A DNA stretch of 24,458 nucleotides from CAYNFH01 sp964396385 (GCA_964396385.1 CAYNFH010000087.1:1-24458), one strand, 5' to 3'; numbered from the stretch's first letter, positions 1 through 6,490 are shown. Notes: generated by a model not told the origin, from the letters alone. A program made the numbers and translations.

Positions 1-2
1 GT

Positions 3-437
3 TATCCGAAGCCGCTCGATGGTCCCGCAGAAGTAGGTACTGGCCTCGTCCGAGAGGAGCCGGTACCGCTCTCAAGGCTCATAACGCTGCTCAACGAGCG
101 CTTCGGCACCGACTTCAATGAAGCGGATCAGCTATTCTTCGACCAGATCGTGGAGGCGGCAGTGAATGTGGACTCCCTGCGCCAGGCGGCCGAGGTGAAC
201 CCGATAGACAAGTTCGAGCTCGTATTCCGTAAGGTCCTCGAGTCGCTATTCATTGAGCGGATGGATATGAACGAGAGCATCTTCGCCCGCTTCATGAACG
301 ATCCCGAATTCCAGGCCGCCCTTGCTCGCGGGCTCGCGGAAAAGGTGTACGAGCGCCTTCCCAGGTCGTCCGAGTATCCGCCACGTCGCACCCAGCAGGC
401 AGGCGCGCCCACGCTTGGTACCAAGGCGGGCAAATAG
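3..437 (+). CDS. hsdR: Type I restriction enzyme R subunit (HsdR), C-terminal fragment
   Basis: The reading frame is open from the first complete codon of the window (position 3) to TAG at 435-437, so this is the 3' end of a gene starting outside. The 144 visible residues carry the helical C-terminal signature of type I restriction R subunits: LNERFGTDFNEADQLFFDQI, then NPIDKF, then a pattern of charged helices ending EFQAALARGLAEKVYERL. In the family this C-terminal region docks the motor/endonuclease subunit onto the HsdM/HsdS methyltransferase; the nuclease and helicase domains would lie upstream and are not visible. The last 20 or so residues are basic, proline-rich and probably unstructured. 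An internal GTG at 150 is in the same frame and is not the real start. The gene converges with the minus-strand gene ending at 498. Family assignment is by recalled sequence pattern; hsdM and hsdS are not in view. Confidence 0.82.
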   Translation, partial: YPKPLDGPAEVGTGLVREEPVPLSRLITLLNERFGTDFNEADQLFFDQIVEAAVNVDSLRQAAEVNPIDKFELVFRKVLESLFIERMDMNESIFARFMNDPEFQAALARGLAEKVYERLPRSSEYPPRRTQQAGAPTLGTKAGK

Positions 438-497
438 AGACACCGTCAGACTCCGAAGTCGGCGTCGTTCGGGCCAGTGCCGTAGCCGGCCATTTTG

Positions 498-1040
498 TCA
501 AACGGACCGGCCCATCAGTTGGCGCTCAAGATGCTCCAGTTCTGCTTTGAGGGAGTGATGCATTCGCCAGCAGTAGGTGTCTCCGTATAGGAAAACCATC
601 CCAAGCTCCTCCGAAGTGGGAACACGCGGAGGTGACTGGTCCGTCTTAGCCGCAATCCGCCGTACGCGGTCGCGAAAACCGGATGCGATGAACGGACCGG
701 GCGCCATCGGCATCCCGCGCCGTGATTTCTCACCCGCCTCGAAGGAAAGAACGAGCGGAAAGTAGAGGAAGCCGTTGGTCTGGCCCTCAGGCTCGACCAA
801 AGCCCCGATTACCTCCCCGGCCACCTCACGGAAAGTCCTCGACCGGTCACCCGGTAGGTCATTGGCTTTGTGCTGCAGCCAGCACAGTCGCGCTATAAGC
901 CACTCCTTGGTAAACGCCTCCTGAACCCTCGTGTCGAACAGACAGGGCACCCCTTCCTTCGCCAGCTCGGCGGCTATATTGGTTGCCTCGGTAATCAAGC
1001 ACCCGACGAACTCTTCACAAAGTCGCCGCTCCCGCTCCAC
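498..1040 (-). CDS. Hypothetical protein, 180 aa
   Basis: I do not recognise this protein. The start is GTG at 1040, supported by a GGAGG ribosome-binding site about 9 bases upstream (minus strand, near 1050-1054); the stop TGA is at 500-498. The sequence is soluble-looking, with no signal peptide or membrane segment. It has a charged helical N-terminus (MERERRLCEEFVGCL), a central mixed region, and a helical C-terminus (LKAELEHLERQLMG). Three cysteines fall in the first 55 residues and one in the last 30, with no obvious metal-binding spacing. It is transcribed convergently to the restriction gene and lies immediately beyond the glycosyltransferase remnant, so this stretch looks like an accessory junction. 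It could be a solitary cargo gene. Confidence is for it being a real gene, based on length, start signal and lack of a better competing frame. Confidence 0.6.
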   Translation of the reverse strand: MERERRLCEEFVGCLITEATNIAAELAKEGVPCLFDTRVQEAFTKEWLIARLCWLQHKANDLPGDRSRTFREVAGEVIGALVEPEGQTNGFLYFPLVLSFEAGEKSRRGMPMAPGPFIASGFRDRVRRIAAKTDQSPPRVPTSEELGMVFLYGDTYCWRMHHSLKAELEHLERQLMGRSV

Positions 1041-1117
1041 TCAACTAACCTCCGAATGACAGTATTTCCGGAGGGTCATTCCACAAAGTGCCGGTCCAGG
1101 GAAACAAATACCTAATG

Positions 1118-1264
1118 CCCGGCCGCGGAGGAGGCGGGCGGCGCAGCCCAGGCCGTTGCGGGTGGCCAGGCTCGGGGGGTTGCGGCAGACGGCCGCACGG
1201 AAGAGGATCCAGGCGTCGGAGCGGCGCCCCTGCTGGAGCAGTAGGAGCGCCTGGTTAAAGTCGC
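1118..1264 (-). pseudogene. Remnant of a glycosyltransferase C-terminus (copy of 1696-1842)
   Basis: These 147 bases align without gaps to the 3' end of the glycosyltransferase gene at 1696-1842, with 16 mismatches by my count (about 89%). The first 55 columns are identical. On the minus strand it still reads the same C-terminal peptide (from DFNQAL to GCAARLLRGRA) with only three amino-acid changes, so most base changes are synonymous. An in-frame TAG lies just upstream (near 1275) and no start codon or catalytic domain is present, so it cannot make a transferase. The original stop is lost by an indel, and the frame would run on to 1041. The synonymous bias suggests this is the tail of a second, once functional, related glycosyltransferase rather than a neutral copy of the neighbour. 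Confidence 0.8.
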
Positions 1265-1284
1265 AAGGACTCGCCTAGAGCACC

Positions 1285-1434
1285 TCAATGGGGTACGTGG
1301 TCATCCAGATTTACCGCCCCGAAGCGCTGTTCAAGCTCGAGCAGCGTGTCCGCGATCAGCTCGTCCGGAACGGGCTGGCCATCACTAAACCGCCGAGGAA
1401 GCAGGATCTCGAAGCGACGAAATGAGGCGCTCAT
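1285..1434 (-). pseudogene. Truncated small hypothetical protein (49 aa), second gene of a cassette
   Basis: The frame starts at ATG 1434 and stops at TGA 1287-1285. It begins MSASFRRFEILLPRRF and continues through PVPDELIADTLLELEQRFGAV. I recall this as the N-terminal half of an uncharacterised bacterial family of roughly 100 residues, usually preceded by the small gene found here at 1385-1606. After FGAV the sequence departs from what I remember and ends eight residues later, so the gene appears cut in half. The break lies about 20-35 bases from the end of the glycosyltransferase remnant, which suggests one recombination event created both truncations. The start overlaps the preceding gene by 50 bases in another frame. 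The family recall is from memory and the function is unknown. Confidence 0.55.
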
Positions 1435-1606
1435 AGGACGCCGGACCTTCGACGGCAAAGGGTATGCCTTCGGTAGCGAGGTGCGCGAGCGCGGCTTCCG
1501 GCACAGCCATCTCGCCAGAGACCCAACTCTTGAAGGAGAAGCGACCTGCCAGGAATCCCATAGCCCGCCGCTTGGACTCGTTATCGTCAAAGCGAATGAC
1601 TATCAT
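1385..1606 (-). CDS. Small hypothetical protein (73 aa), first gene of a cassette
   Basis: ATG at 1606 is preceded by a clear GAGGAG ribosome-binding site (minus strand, about 1614-1619) and an extended -10 promoter at 1652-1660. The protein opens MIVIRFDDNESKRRAMGFLA and continues with GEMAVPEAALAHLATEGIPF. I recall this pattern from uncharacterised small proteins of cyanobacteria and other phyla that are encoded just upstream of the FEILLP protein, here truncated at 1285-1434. No function is known to me. The size and two-gene arrangement resemble toxin-antitoxin pairs, but I see no diagnostic toxin or antitoxin motif and do not assign that role. It lies between two copies of a glycosyltransferase tail, which makes it look like inserted cargo. 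Confidence 0.65.
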   Translation of the reverse strand: MIVIRFDDNESKRRAMGFLAGRFSFKSWVSGEMAVPEAALAHLATEGIPFAVEGPASYERLISSLRDPASSAV

Positions 1607-1651
1607 TTTCTCTCTCCTCAGTCCGAACCCGCAGGGCGGACGCCCACGCTC

Positions 1652-1660
1652 ATTATAACA
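1652..1660 (-). promoter_or_regulatory. Extended -10 promoter for the small cassette
   Basis: On the minus strand this reads TGTTATAAT, a perfect extended -10 element (TGnTATAAT), in the 84-base gap between the glycosyltransferase stop (1691) and the small gene start (1606). No good -35 hexamer is seen at 16-18 bases, which fits an extended -10 promoter. The start of transcription would fall near 1645, giving a leader of about 40 bases that contains the GAGGAG site. Confidence 0.5.
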
Positions 1661-1690
1661 CTGCGGCCGCCATTCGCCGTCGGGCTTGGG

Positions 1691-2575
1691 CTAGGCCCGG
1701 CCGCGGAGGAGGCGGGCGGCGCAGCCCAGGCCGTTGCGGGTGGCCAGGCTGGGAGGATTGCGGCGCACGGCCGCCCGGAAGAGGACCCAGGCGTCGGAGC
1801 GGCGGCCCTGTTGGAGGAGGGCCAGCGCCTGGTTGAAATCGCGGAAAGTGGTCAGGACACGAACGCGCTTGCGGCAGGCGCTCGCGGCACGGTCCGGCAG
1901 CTTGGGAAGATACCGCTCGCGCACGCGCTGCTCCTCCGCCGCGAACTTCTCGCCCTCCGCCACGGTCTTGCTGGTCGCGTGGAGGCGGAATCCCGCCAGG
2001 GGCTGGGGGACGCGCAGGCATCGCTCTCCGCCGACCGCCAGCCGCACCCAGTACTCATAGTCGAACGTGTACCGGAAGCTGGCGTCGAACAGCCCGTGCC
2101 TCTCGACGATGTCCCGCCGCCAGAAAGTGGCAGGTTGGTTGATAGGGCAGTACTCCAGCCACCGCGCCGGCTCGCACGGCGGAAGAGAGGGGTCGACGCC
2201 GGTCTCGCCAGGCCGGCCGAAGTGGATGCAGTCACCCGCCAGCCACCGGCACTCCGGATGGGCGGTGAGCTCCTGGACCACCCGGTCGAACGCCCCGGGC
2301 AGATACACATCGTCGCTATTGATGTAGGCCAGGATGTCTCCGGTGGCGCGCTCCAGCCCCTTGTTAATCGCGTGCGCCTGCCCTTCGTCCGGAACGCTCT
2401 CCCAGTACGCCAGCCGGTCGGAGTACCTGTTCAGGACCTCGACGCTCTCGTCCGTGCTGCCCCCGTCCATCACGATGTACTCCAGCTCCGGGTATCCCTG
2501 GTCCAGCACGGAACGGATCGTCTGCTCCAGGTACCGCCCCTGGTTGTAAGAGGGAGTAATGATGGAGAACTTCAT
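1691..2575 (-). CDS. Family 2 glycosyltransferase with a TPR-like tail
   Basis: A 294-residue GT-A-fold glycosyltransferase that would transfer a nucleotide-activated sugar to a growing glycan at the cytoplasmic face of the membrane. The N-terminus FSIITPSYNQGRYLEQTIRS (residues 3-22) is the family 2 opening. MDGGSTD (36-42) and INSDDV (85-90, the DxD-like metal site) follow, and DYEYW lies in the acceptor region. The C-terminal 50 residues (FNQALALLQQGR, then AWVLFRAAVRRNP) resemble one TPR-type helical hairpin. ATG at 2575 is chosen because it overlaps the fcl stop as ATGA, implying translational coupling, and because upstream codons are only the fcl gene in another frame. Its place after gmd and fcl suggests a role in a fucose-containing surface polysaccharide; the actual donor and acceptor cannot be read from the sequence. 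Confidence 0.9.
   Translation of the reverse strand: MKFSIITPSYNQGRYLEQTIRSVLDQGYPELEYIVMDGGSTDESVEVLNRYSDRLAYWESVPDEGQAHAINKGLERATGDILAYINSDDVYLPGAFDRVVQELTAHPECRWLAGDCIHFGRPGETGVDPSLPPCEPARWLEYCPINQPATFWRRDIVERHGLFDASFRYTFDYEYWVRLAVGGERCLRVPQPLAGFRLHATSKTVAEGEKFAAEEQRVRERYLPKLPDRAASACRKRVRVLTTFRDFNQALALLQQGRRSDAWVLFRAAVRRNPPSLATRNGLGCAARLLRGRA
1696..1842 (-). repeat. Direct repeat partner of 1118-1264
   Basis: This is the intact copy of the 147-base repeat and forms the last codons of the glycosyltransferase gene. The two copies are 578 bases apart in the same orientation and bracket the two-gene cassette. Identity is complete over 1696-1750 and falls to about 83% over the rest. Confidence 0.85.
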
Positions 2576-3537
2576 GGGACGGTTTTCGATTTTCGATTTT
2601 CGATTTTCGGTTGGGCTTCGTACCACTCGATGGTGCGCCTCAGCCCCTCCACGAAGTCCGTCCGGGCGCGAAACCCGAAGAGCTGCTCGGCGCGCGAAAC
2701 GTCCAGGCACCGGCGCGGCTGGCCATTCGGTTTGGAAGTGTCCCAGCGGACCTGCCCGCGGAAACCCGTCAGTTCCGCGATGAGCACGGCCAGGTCCCGG
2801 ATGGCGATCTCCCTGCCGCTGCCCAGGTTCACCGGCTCCGGGCCATCGTAGCGCTCCGCCGCCAGCACGATCCCTTCCGCCGCGTCCTCCACGTAGAGGA
2901 ACTCCCGGGTGGGGGAGCCGTCGCCCCACAAGACAATATGGTCGTCCCCGCGCTCCCGCGCCTCCACGCACTTGCGGATAAGGGCCGGTATAACGTGAGA
3001 GCTGTCCAAGTCGAAGTTGTCCCGCGGCCCGTACAGGTTTACCGGCAGAAGGTAGATGGCGTTGAAGCCGTACTGCTGGCGGTACGCCTGCGCCTGCACC
3101 AGCATCATCTTCTTGGCCAGCCCGTAGGGCGCGTTCGTCTCCTCCGGGTAACCGTTCCAGAGCTCCTCCTCGCGGAACGGGACCGGCGTATGCTTCGGGT
3201 ATGCGCAGATGGTGCCGGTGGCCACGAACTTGCCCACGCCGAATCGACGGGCATACTCCATGAGCTGGATGCCCATGATCGCGTTGTCGTAGAAGTAGCG
3301 GCCGGGATTCTCCCGATTCGCCCCGATTCCGCCGACCACTGCTGCCAGATGAATGACCAGGTCCGGCCGGGTCTCCTCGTAGAGCCGCTGAACGGCCTCC
3401 GCCTCCCGAAGGTCATACTCGCGCGAGCGGGGCACAAATAGGTCGGTGACTCCACGCTCTCGGAGCTTCTTCACCACAAAGGAGCCCAGGAACCCGGCCC
3501 CGCCGGTGACCGCGACTCGCTTACTTGACAACGGCAT
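2572..3537 (-). CDS. fcl: GDP-L-fucose synthase
   Basis: A 321-residue short-chain dehydrogenase/reductase of the extended type that epimerises and reduces GDP-4-keto-6-deoxymannose to GDP-L-fucose using NADPH. Visible features are the dinucleotide loop TGGAGFLG (11-18), the catalytic YGLAK (Y138, K142), the family motif GTICAYPK (108-115) with Cys111 at the position of the conserved active-site cysteine and Thr109 where E. coli has Ser, NLYGPRDNFD, and SHVIPALIRK. ATG 3537 is chosen over an in-frame start at 3588 because the extra codons are only translated GGTTGAA-array sequence. The start overlaps the end of gmd by 17 bases and the stop overlaps the glycosyltransferase start by 4. The last residues (KIENRKSKTVP) come from the TTTTCGA array at 2583-2610 and are not part of the conserved enzyme. 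Confidence 0.95.
   Translation of the reverse strand: MPLSSKRVAVTGGAGFLGSFVVKKLRERGVTDLFVPRSREYDLREAEAVQRLYEETRPDLVIHLAAVVGGIGANRENPGRYFYDNAIMGIQLMEYARRFGVGKFVATGTICAYPKHTPVPFREEELWNGYPEETNAPYGLAKKMMLVQAQAYRQQYGFNAIYLLPVNLYGPRDNFDLDSSHVIPALIRKCVEARERGDDHIVLWGDGSPTREFLYVEDAAEGIVLAAERYDGPEPVNLGSGREIAIRDLAVLIAELTGFRGQVRWDTSKPNGQPRRCLDVSRAEQLFGFRARTDFVEGLRRTIEWYEAQPKIENRKSKTVP
2583..2610. repeat. Four-unit heptamer array, unit TTTTCGA
   Basis: Four contiguous 7-bp units; the first three are identical and the last ends in G instead of A. The array is translated in the fcl frame as the enzyme's last residues and ends 8 bases before the glycosyltransferase start codon. Confidence 0.9.
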
Positions 3538-4582
3538 GGCTAATGGTTGAAGGTTGAAGGTCGAAGGTTGAAAGTCCCGATTCGGCAACCTGTTCCCTGT
3601 CCCCAGTAACCTGTAACCTCGTATCGGCTTCCACCATGAGGCGCACCAGCTCGCGGAACGTGGTCTTTGGCGCCCAGCCTAGCATATCGCGTGCCTTGCC
3701 TGCGTCCCCGATCAGGAGGTCCACCTCCGCCGGGCGGTAGTACTTTGGGTCGATCTCCACGTACTTGCGCCAGTCCAGCCGCGCGCACCCGAACGCTTCG
3801 TCCAGGAACTCACGCACGGAGTGCGTCTCGCCGGTGGCGATCACGTAGTCGTCCGGCTCGTCCTGCTGGAGCATCAGCCACATCGCTTCCACATACTCTT
3901 TGGCGTAGCCCCAGTCTCTCCGGGCCTCCAAGTTGCCCAGGTAGAGCTTGTCCTCCAGTCCGGCCTTGATCTGCGCCACCGCGCGCGTGATCTTCCGGGT
4001 CACGAACGTCTCTCCCCGCCGCGGCGATTCATGGTTGAACAGGATTCCGGAGCAGGCGAACATGCCGTAGCTCTCCCGGAAGTTCACCGTGGCCCAGTGC
4101 GCGAACACCTTGGCCGCGCCGTACGGGCTGCGCGGATAGAAGGGCGTGGTCTCGCGCTGCGGCACCTCCTGCACCTTCCCGAACATCTCCGAGCTCGAAG
4201 CCTGGTAGAAGCGCGCCTTGAGCCCCGTCTCCCGAATAGCCTCCAGGATCCGCACCGCCCCGAGCCCCGTCACGTCTGCGGTGTACTCCGGAATATCGAA
4301 GCTCACCCGCACGTGGCTCTGGGCGGCTAGGTTATACACTTCATCCGGCTGGATGCGGTACAGCAGCTTGATCAGGTTGGTGGAGTCCGCGATGTCGCCG
4401 TAGTGGAGGAACAACCGCACGCCGTGGACGTGCGGGTCCTTGTAAAGATGGTCGATGCGGCCGGTATTGAACGTCGAAGCCCGCCGGATAATGCCGTGGA
4501 CCTCGTAGCCCTTCTCCAGCAGCAGCTCGGCCAGGTAGGAGCCGTCCTGCCCGGTGATCCCGGTGATAAGTGCCTTCTTCAA
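3521..4582 (-). CDS. gmd: GDP-mannose 4,6-dehydratase
   Basis: Converts GDP-D-mannose to GDP-4-keto-6-deoxy-D-mannose, the first step to GDP-L-fucose, with bound NADP. The chosen start is TTG at 4582, giving the standard opening (M)KKALITGITGQDGSYLAE with an AAGGGA site about 9 bases upstream. An in-frame GTG at 4669 with a GGAAGGA site would add 29 non-conserved residues and cannot be excluded. Visible motifs are GITGQDGSYL (8-17), HYGDIADSTNL (60-70), SSSE (129-132) and SPYGAAK with catalytic Y154 and K158, FNHESPRRGETFVTRKI, and RRDWGYAKEYVEAMW. The family normally ends near the LVRLMVEADT segment; the final 32 residues here are translated from two heptamer arrays, an unusual appendage. 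It is the first gene of the gmd-fcl-glycosyltransferase operon and overlaps fcl by 17 bases. Confidence 0.95.
   Translation of the reverse strand: MKKALITGITGQDGSYLAELLLEKGYEVHGIIRRASTFNTGRIDHLYKDPHVHGVRLFLHYGDIADSTNLIKLLYRIQPDEVYNLAAQSHVRVSFDIPEYTADVTGLGAVRILEAIRETGLKARFYQASSSEMFGKVQEVPQRETTPFYPRSPYGAAKVFAHWATVNFRESYGMFACSGILFNHESPRRGETFVTRKITRAVAQIKAGLEDKLYLGNLEARRDWGYAKEYVEAMWLMLQQDEPDDYVIATGETHSVREFLDEAFGCARLDWRKYVEIDPKYYRPAEVDLLIGDAGKARDMLGWAPKTTFRELVRLMVEADTRLQVTGDREQVAESGLSTFDLQPSTISHAVVK
3545..3572. repeat. Four-unit heptamer array, unit GGTTGAA
   Basis: Four contiguous 7-bp units. The third (plus-strand order) has C in place of T; the others are identical. It is translated as part of the gmd tail and lies 8 bases upstream of the fcl start. 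Confidence 0.9.
3587..3614. repeat. Four-unit degenerate heptamer array, consensus AACCTGT
   Basis: Units in order are AACCTGT, TCCCTGT, CCCCAGT and AACCTGT, followed by a partial fifth. The third is the most divergent. It lies 14 bases from the GGTTGAA array and is also translated in the gmd tail. Confidence 0.7.
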
Positions 4583-4712
4583 CGGTTGGGGTCCCTTCGC
4601 GAGGTCTGGGGTCGGCGCGCCGCCATTCTGGTCCGCGCCCAACTCCAGGATCAGCAAGAATCGTTCCACCCGCGTCCTTCCGCCCCCGCACCTCGACCTG
4701 AATCCGGTTACC

Positions 4713-4744
4713 CCTCATCGCCTCATCGCCCTATCCCCTCATCG
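4713..4744. repeat. Four-unit octamer array, unit CCTCATCG
   Basis: Four contiguous 8-bp units; units 1, 2 and 4 are identical and unit 3 is CCCTATCC. It lies between the gmd operon and the glnA promoter, 16 bases upstream of the -35 hexamer. Confidence 0.8.
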
Positions 4745-4760
4745 AGCCCCAGTCCGCCCA

Positions 4761-4790
4761 TTGACTCATGCTCTGCCCGCTTGGTATACT
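4761..4790 (+). promoter_or_regulatory. Sigma-70-type promoter for the glnA leader
   Basis: TTGACT (4761-4766) and TATACT (4785-4790) each match five of six consensus positions and are separated by 18 bases. Transcription would begin near 4797, giving glnA a leader of about 230 bases. No other plus-strand gene lies upstream back to 437, so this promoter serves glnA and/or a short leader RNA. It is sequence-based only; a NtrC/sigma-54 -24/-12 element was not seen. Confidence 0.6.
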
Positions 4791-4880
4791 GCCTTCGATG
4801 GAGACGATGTAGTCTTCTGCCTCGCCACTAGCCGTCTGCTCCGACATCTCAGGGTCACGCCGTTGTGCCCGTTCAGAGGG

Positions 4881-4924
4881 AACGTTCTTTGCCGCCCAGC
4901 GGGAGGGCGCGAAGACGTTTTTTT
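4881..4924 (+). terminator. Intrinsic terminator inside the glnA leader (candidate attenuator)
   Basis: Bases 4881-4897 pair with 4905-4919 to form about 15 base pairs with two single-base bulges and a 7-base loop. The hairpin is followed at once by seven T residues (4918-4924). It lies roughly 85 bases after the predicted start of transcription and 100 bases before glnA. A small hairpin (GTTC 4871-4874 with GAAC 4880-4883) shares bases with the 5' side of the terminator and could compete with it. Plus-strand orientation is set by the T tract. Confidence 0.72.
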
Positions 4925-4980
4925 GTGACCAGCCCCGAGCCGAGAGCCATGAGTGTACTTGCCCTCCGATATTCGCTTCT

Positions 4981-5008
4981 CACGACTCACGACTCACGAC
5001 TCACGACT
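4981..5008. repeat. Four-unit heptamer array, unit CACGACT, upstream of glnA
   Basis: Four identical 7-bp units preceded by TTCT, ending two bases before the GAGGAG ribosome-binding site of glnA. The same TTCT-plus-four-units layout occurs at 24252-24283 and, degenerate, at 23488-23519. It contributes codons to a 20-codon upstream frame (4949-5011). Confidence 0.95.
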
Positions 5009-5027
5009 TAGAGGAGACCAATAACCA

Positions 5028-6443
5028 ATGACGCCCAGAGAAGTCATTGATCTCGCAACCGAGCGAGAGGCCAAGATCGTAGACGTGCGCTTTGTGGACC
5101 TTCCCGGCACCTGGCAGCACTTCTCCATGCCGGTAGACGTGCTCACGGAGGACCTGTTCGAGGAGGGAATCGGGTTCGACGGCTCCTCCATTCGCGGCTT
5201 CCAGAAGATCAACGAGTCTGACATGCTCCTCATGCCGGACCCAGACACCGCCTTCATGGACCCGTTTACGGACGTTGCGACCCTAAACATCATCTGCGAC
5301 GTGGAGGACCCTATCACCCGCGAGCGGTACAGCCGGGACCCTCGTAACGTGGCCAAGAAGGCTCAGAACTACCTGCGCTCCCAGGGCATCGCGGACGTGG
5401 CCTACTTCGGGCCGGAGGCGGAGTTTTACATCTTCAACGACGTACGCTACGACAGCCAACCGAACGCGGGCTACTACTTCCTCGATAGCGACGAGGGTGT
5501 CTGGAACTCCGGCCGGGATGAGAAGCCGAACCTGGGCTACAAGGTGCGCTACAAGGGCGGCTATTTCCCCGTACCGCCGTCCGACTCGCTGCAGGACCTC
5601 CGCACTGAGATGATGCTCACCCTCATTGAGGCCGGCGTCGATTGTGAGGTGCAGCACCACGAGGTGGGCACGGCCGGCCAGTCCGAGCTGGACATCAAGT
5701 TTGGCCCGCTGGTAGAGACGGCGGACAAGCTGATGAAGTACAAGTACATCATCAAGAACACCGCCTTCCAGAACGGCTACACGGTCACCTTCATGCCCAA
5801 GCCGCTCTATGGCGACAACGGCTCCGGCATGCACACGCACCAGTCGCTCTGGAAGGGCGGCCAGAACCTCTTCTTCGACGAGAAGGGCTACGCGGGCCTG
5901 TCCGAGATGGCCATCCACTACATCGGCGGCATCCTGCGACACGCGCCGGCCATCCTCGCCTTCGCCGCGCCGTCCACCAACTCGTACCGCCGCCTGGTTC
6001 CCGGCTATGAGGCGCCCATCAACCTCATCTACTCTCAGCGCAACCGCTCGGCCTGCGTCCGCATCCCCATGTACTCCAAATCACCCAAGGCCAAGCGCAT
6101 CGAGTTCCGCGCGCCGGATCCCTCCTGTAACCCTTACCTGGCCTTCTCCGCTATGCTGATGGCCGGCCTGGACGGCATCGCCAACCGCATCCAGCCGCCG
6201 GATCCCATCGACCGAGATCTGTACGAGATGGAGCCGGAGGAGCGGCACGGCATCCAAATGACTCCCGGCAGCCTGGCGGAGTGTCTGAACGCCCTCGAGG
6301 CGGACAGCGAGTTCCTGCTGCGCGGCGGCGTGTTCACGCCGGACCTGCTGGAGGCGTACCTCGACTACAAGCGGTCCACCGAAGTGGACCCGGTGGCCCT
6401 CCGCCCGCATCCGTATGAATTCGCGCTGTACTACGACTGCTAG
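5028..6443 (+). CDS. glnA: Glutamine synthetase, type I
   Basis: ATP-dependent ligation of ammonia to glutamate in the cytoplasm, normally as a dodecamer. The length of 471 residues is typical. Visible motifs are GFDGSS (49-54, with the subunit-crossing Asp51), the first metal/glutamate segment FGPEAEFYIF (127-136), MHTHQSLW (268-275), the ATP/phosphate segment NRSACVRIP (339-347), the glutamate-binding EFRAPDPSCNPYLAFSAML, and a C-terminal RDLYEMEPEE in which Tyr399 lies at the position of the adenylylated tyrosine of GSI-beta enzymes. The insertion around residues 146-184 also fits GSI-beta. So regulation by GlnE-type adenylylation is possible but not shown. The start ATG follows GAGGAG (5011-5016). 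Upstream are a sigma-70-type promoter, a leader terminator and a heptamer array; downstream is a strong terminator, so the gene is monocistronic. Confidence 0.97.
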   Translation: MTPREVIDLATEREAKIVDVRFVDLPGTWQHFSMPVDVLTEDLFEEGIGFDGSSIRGFQKINESDMLLMPDPDTAFMDPFTDVATLNIICDVEDPITRERYSRDPRNVAKKAQNYLRSQGIADVAYFGPEAEFYIFNDVRYDSQPNAGYYFLDSDEGVWNSGRDEKPNLGYKVRYKGGYFPVPPSDSLQDLRTEMMLTLIEAGVDCEVQHHEVGTAGQSELDIKFGPLVETADKLMKYKYIIKNTAFQNGYTVTFMPKPLYGDNGSGMHTHQSLWKGGQNLFFDEKGYAGLSEMAIHYIGGILRHAPAILAFAAPSTNSYRRLVPGYEAPINLIYSQRNRSACVRIPMYSKSPKAKRIEFRAPDPSCNPYLAFSAMLMAGLDGIANRIQPPDPIDRDLYEMEPEERHGIQMTPGSLAECLNALEADSEFLLRGGVFTPDLLEAYLDYKRSTEVDPVALRPHPYEFALYYDC

Positions 6444-6464
6444 GCCGGTATCTGCTGTACCAGA

Positions 6465-6490
6465 GGGCCGGGCATGTCCCGGCCCTTTTT
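6465..6490 (+). terminator. Intrinsic terminator of glnA
   Basis: Perfect 8-bp GC-only stem GGGCCGGG (6465-6472) with CCCGGCCC (6478-6485), a 5-base loop and five T residues, 21 bases after the glnA stop. Confidence 0.92.

Noticed and set aside
1285..1606. Toxin-antitoxin system
   Set aside because: Size and pairing are suggestive, but no toxin or antitoxin motif is visible and the second gene is truncated.
1346..2851. Plus-strand frame of about 500 codons opposite the glycosyltransferase and cassette
   Set aside because: It runs across gene boundaries and the promoter of the minus-strand genes and contains no recognisable domain.
3537..3588. Upstream in-frame start for fcl at 3588
   Set aside because: The added codons are translated GGTTGAA array; the conserved Rossmann start follows ATG 3537.
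4797..4924. Glutamine riboswitch (glnA or downstream-peptide motif) in the glnA leader
   Set aside because: The conserved core I remember is not present; only the terminator and promoter are supported. Kept as an unnamed candidate leader.
4981..5008. CRISPR-like repeats
   Set aside because: Units are 7-8 bases, contiguous and without spacers; no cas genes are in the window. The same applies to the other arrays.
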